Assembly: GCA_964549065.1 (NCBI GenBank)
Contig: CAZJUC010000177.1
Location: 1-7,042 of the forward strand
Source: Sva-07 sp964549065
GTDB lineage: Bacteria > Actinomycetota > Acidimicrobiia > Acidimicrobiales > Ilumatobacteraceae
Length of the DNA stretch: 7,042 nt
Reading direction: 5' to 3'
The notes beneath the pieces were generated by a model. It was not told the DNA's origin, did no database searches, and saw only the letters and a program-made list of their open reading frames with translations. A program made the position numbers and the translations under genes. This document shows positions 6,207-7,042 of the stretch, one piece after another (position 1 is the stretch's first letter; the number at the start of each line of letters is the position of its first letter).

Positions 6207-7042
6207 TCAGGGGTCGGCGGGTGCGGTGGTCGCGGTGGTCGACGGCGAAGCGGTGGTCGACGGCGAAGCGGTGGTCGTCGTGGTCGCTGCGACGGTGGTC
6301 GTCGTGGCGGTCGGCGTGGTGGTCGGCGCAACGGTGGTCGACGGCGCAAGGGTGGTCGTCGACGGTGGCACCGTGGTGGTCGTCGAGGACGTGGTGGTGG
6401 AGTAGTCGGGGTCGATGCGGTTGAAGTACGGCAGCTGCGCGCCGTAGAACTCGGGCTCCTCGACCCCGTCGAACACGAAGACCTGGTCGCCGTTCGCCGT
6501 CAGGTCCTGGAACGTCGGCGAGAGCGGCAGCGGGATCCGGACGCAGCCGTGAGAGGCGGGCTGCAACGGCACGTTCAGCGCACCGTGCACGGCGATGCCG
6601 TAGTTGAAGTACACCGGGTCCCACATCCCGCCGAGCGAGCTCTGACGGATGCCTTCGATGCGCCGGTCGAACGTGAAGATGCCGCCGGGGGTGATCGACC
6701 TGCCGCACTCGCCGCGCACCAGCGGTTCGTCGCCCGGGTTGTTCCACTCGCCGGGGCTGATCGTGACCTCTTCGCACCAGTCCTCGTTGTCGCCACTCGA
6801 CATGTGGCTGATGAAGACGGGCTCGTCGTCGTGGAACACGGCGATCACCTGCTCGGGCAGGTAGATCTCGGTGTGGTTCGGCGTGGAGTTCGGCCGCCGC
6901 GGCTGGATCTCGAAGGGCTCTTGGAGGTCGTCCCACATCGCGGCGGTCACCTGGCCGGAGGGCGAGTCGAACTCGGCGCCGAGCACCAGCTTCTCGTAGG
7001 CCCACACCGACCGGCGGGTCTCGTCGCCGAAGTAGCCGTCGA
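6207..7042 (-). CDS. L,D-transpeptidase (YkuD domain) with peptidoglycan-binding domain; 5' end beyond right edge
   Basis: Cell-wall enzyme expected to form 3-3 peptidoglycan crosslinks outside the membrane. The last 277 residues are visible. The frame is open at the right edge, beginning DGYFGDETRRSVWAYEK, which matches the second half of a peptidoglycan-binding type 1 repeat (DGxFGxxT..AV). A GTG at 7007 falls inside that repeat and is not a credible start. The YkuD domain covers about 56-190 with TPGGIFTF at 117-124, His152 in AVHGAL, and the catalytic motif SHGCVR with Cys166. Two further cysteines are at 89 and 112. The domain is followed by a 64-residue Thr-rich tail (214-277) with no recognisable anchor. 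The signal peptide or membrane anchor would be in the missing N-terminus. It probably shares a transcript with the hydrolase downstream. The family call is secure; its effect on crosslinking is not testable from sequence. Confidence 0.92.
   Translation of the reverse strand, partial: DGYFGDETRRSVWAYEKLVLGAEFDSPSGQVTAAMWDDLQEPFEIQPRRPNSTPNHTEIYLPEQVIAVFHDDEPVFISHMSSGDNEDWCEEVTISPGEWNNPGDEPLVRGECGRSITPGGIFTFDRRIEGIRQSSLGGMWDPVYFNYGIAVHGALNVPLQPASHGCVRIPLPLSPTFQDLTANGDQVFVFDGVEEPEFYGAQLPYFNRIDPDYSTTTSSTTTTVPPSTTTLAPSTTVAPTTTPTATTTTVAATTTTTASPSTTASPSTTATTAPADP
6210..6401 (-). repeat. Low-complexity Thr/Pro/Ala/Ser tail of the L,D-transpeptidase
   Basis: This 192-base stretch encodes 64 residues, 31 of them Thr, with runs such as STTTSSTTTTV and APTTTPTATTTTV. 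On DNA level it is dominated by GGTGGTC-like triplet patterns on the plus strand. It follows the folded catalytic domain directly and contains no charged residues until the final ADP. Such segments are usually unstructured and may span the wall or be glycosylated; that role is inference. Confidence 0.85.
6235..6270 (-). repeat. Perfect 18-bp tandem duplication inside the transpeptidase tail
   Basis: Two identical 18-base units (6235-6252 and 6253-6270) encode the tandem ASPSTT-ASPSTT in the transpeptidase frame. The copies are identical including silent positions, which suggests a recent slippage duplication. The period keeps the reading frame. Confidence 0.9.

Noticed and set aside
6161..6349. 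Arg/Pro-rich N-terminal extension of the hydrolase frame
   Set aside because: The RRPPRRPP-like sequence is the out-of-frame reading of the ACC/ACG Thr-rich tail of the transpeptidase, which ends at 6207.
6210..6400. GGTGGTC-rich stretch as a CRISPR-like or regulatory DNA repeat
   Set aside because: There are no regular spacers; the pattern is explained by Thr codons (ACC/ACG) in the transpeptidase tail.
5543..6424. Plus-strand open frame of 293 codons opposite the hydrolase and the transpeptidase tail
   Set aside because: It spans two confident minus-strand genes, and its Trp/Ser/Arg-rich end is merely the complement of the Thr-rich tail codons.

Overview
The window is very GC-rich, densely packed bacterial DNA with heavy G/C use at third codon positions, GTG starts, an apparently leaderless gene and short intergenic gaps. 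This points to a high-GC actinobacterium. The long Thr/Ala/Pro tail on the cell-wall enzyme and the style of the exported lipoprotein suggest a marine or soil Acidimicrobiia (Ilumatobacter-like) lineage. That placement is inferred from style only, without any database comparison.

Left half (1-3539, minus strand): a tightly coupled branched-chain-amino-acid-type (HAAT family) ABC importer operon, read right to left as livG, livF, livH, livM. The three junctions overlap by 4, 1 and 1 bases. livM is open at the left edge, and its visible C-terminus dissolves into an 8-residue tandem repeat. No solute-binding protein (livK) is visible; it would have to lie beyond the left edge or elsewhere.

Middle (3540-5190): a 100-base divergent intergenic region separates livG from a plus-strand gene. 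It holds a strong ribosome binding site for livG, a perfect 7-bp inverted repeat and a -10-like hexamer placed so that the plus-strand transcript would be leaderless. The plus-strand gene encodes a secreted lipoprotein with an HEFAH zinc-peptidase motif, resembling the YpfJ-type neutral zinc metallopeptidases.

Right part (5204-7042, minus strand): an alpha/beta hydrolase with a recognisable catalytic triad converges on the peptidase with a 13-base gap. Upstream of it, and probably co-transcribed, is an L,D-transpeptidase (part of a peptidoglycan-binding domain, then a YkuD domain) cut by the right edge and carrying a 64-residue Thr-rich C-terminal tail. The importer imports amino acids or related small molecules, the lipoprotein acts outside the membrane and the L,D-transpeptidase crosslinks peptidoglycan. 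Nothing in the sequence ties the three units into one pathway. I see no RNA gene, CRISPR array, insertion sequence or clearly new multi-gene system; the most unusual features are the two low-complexity protein tails and the compact divergent control region.
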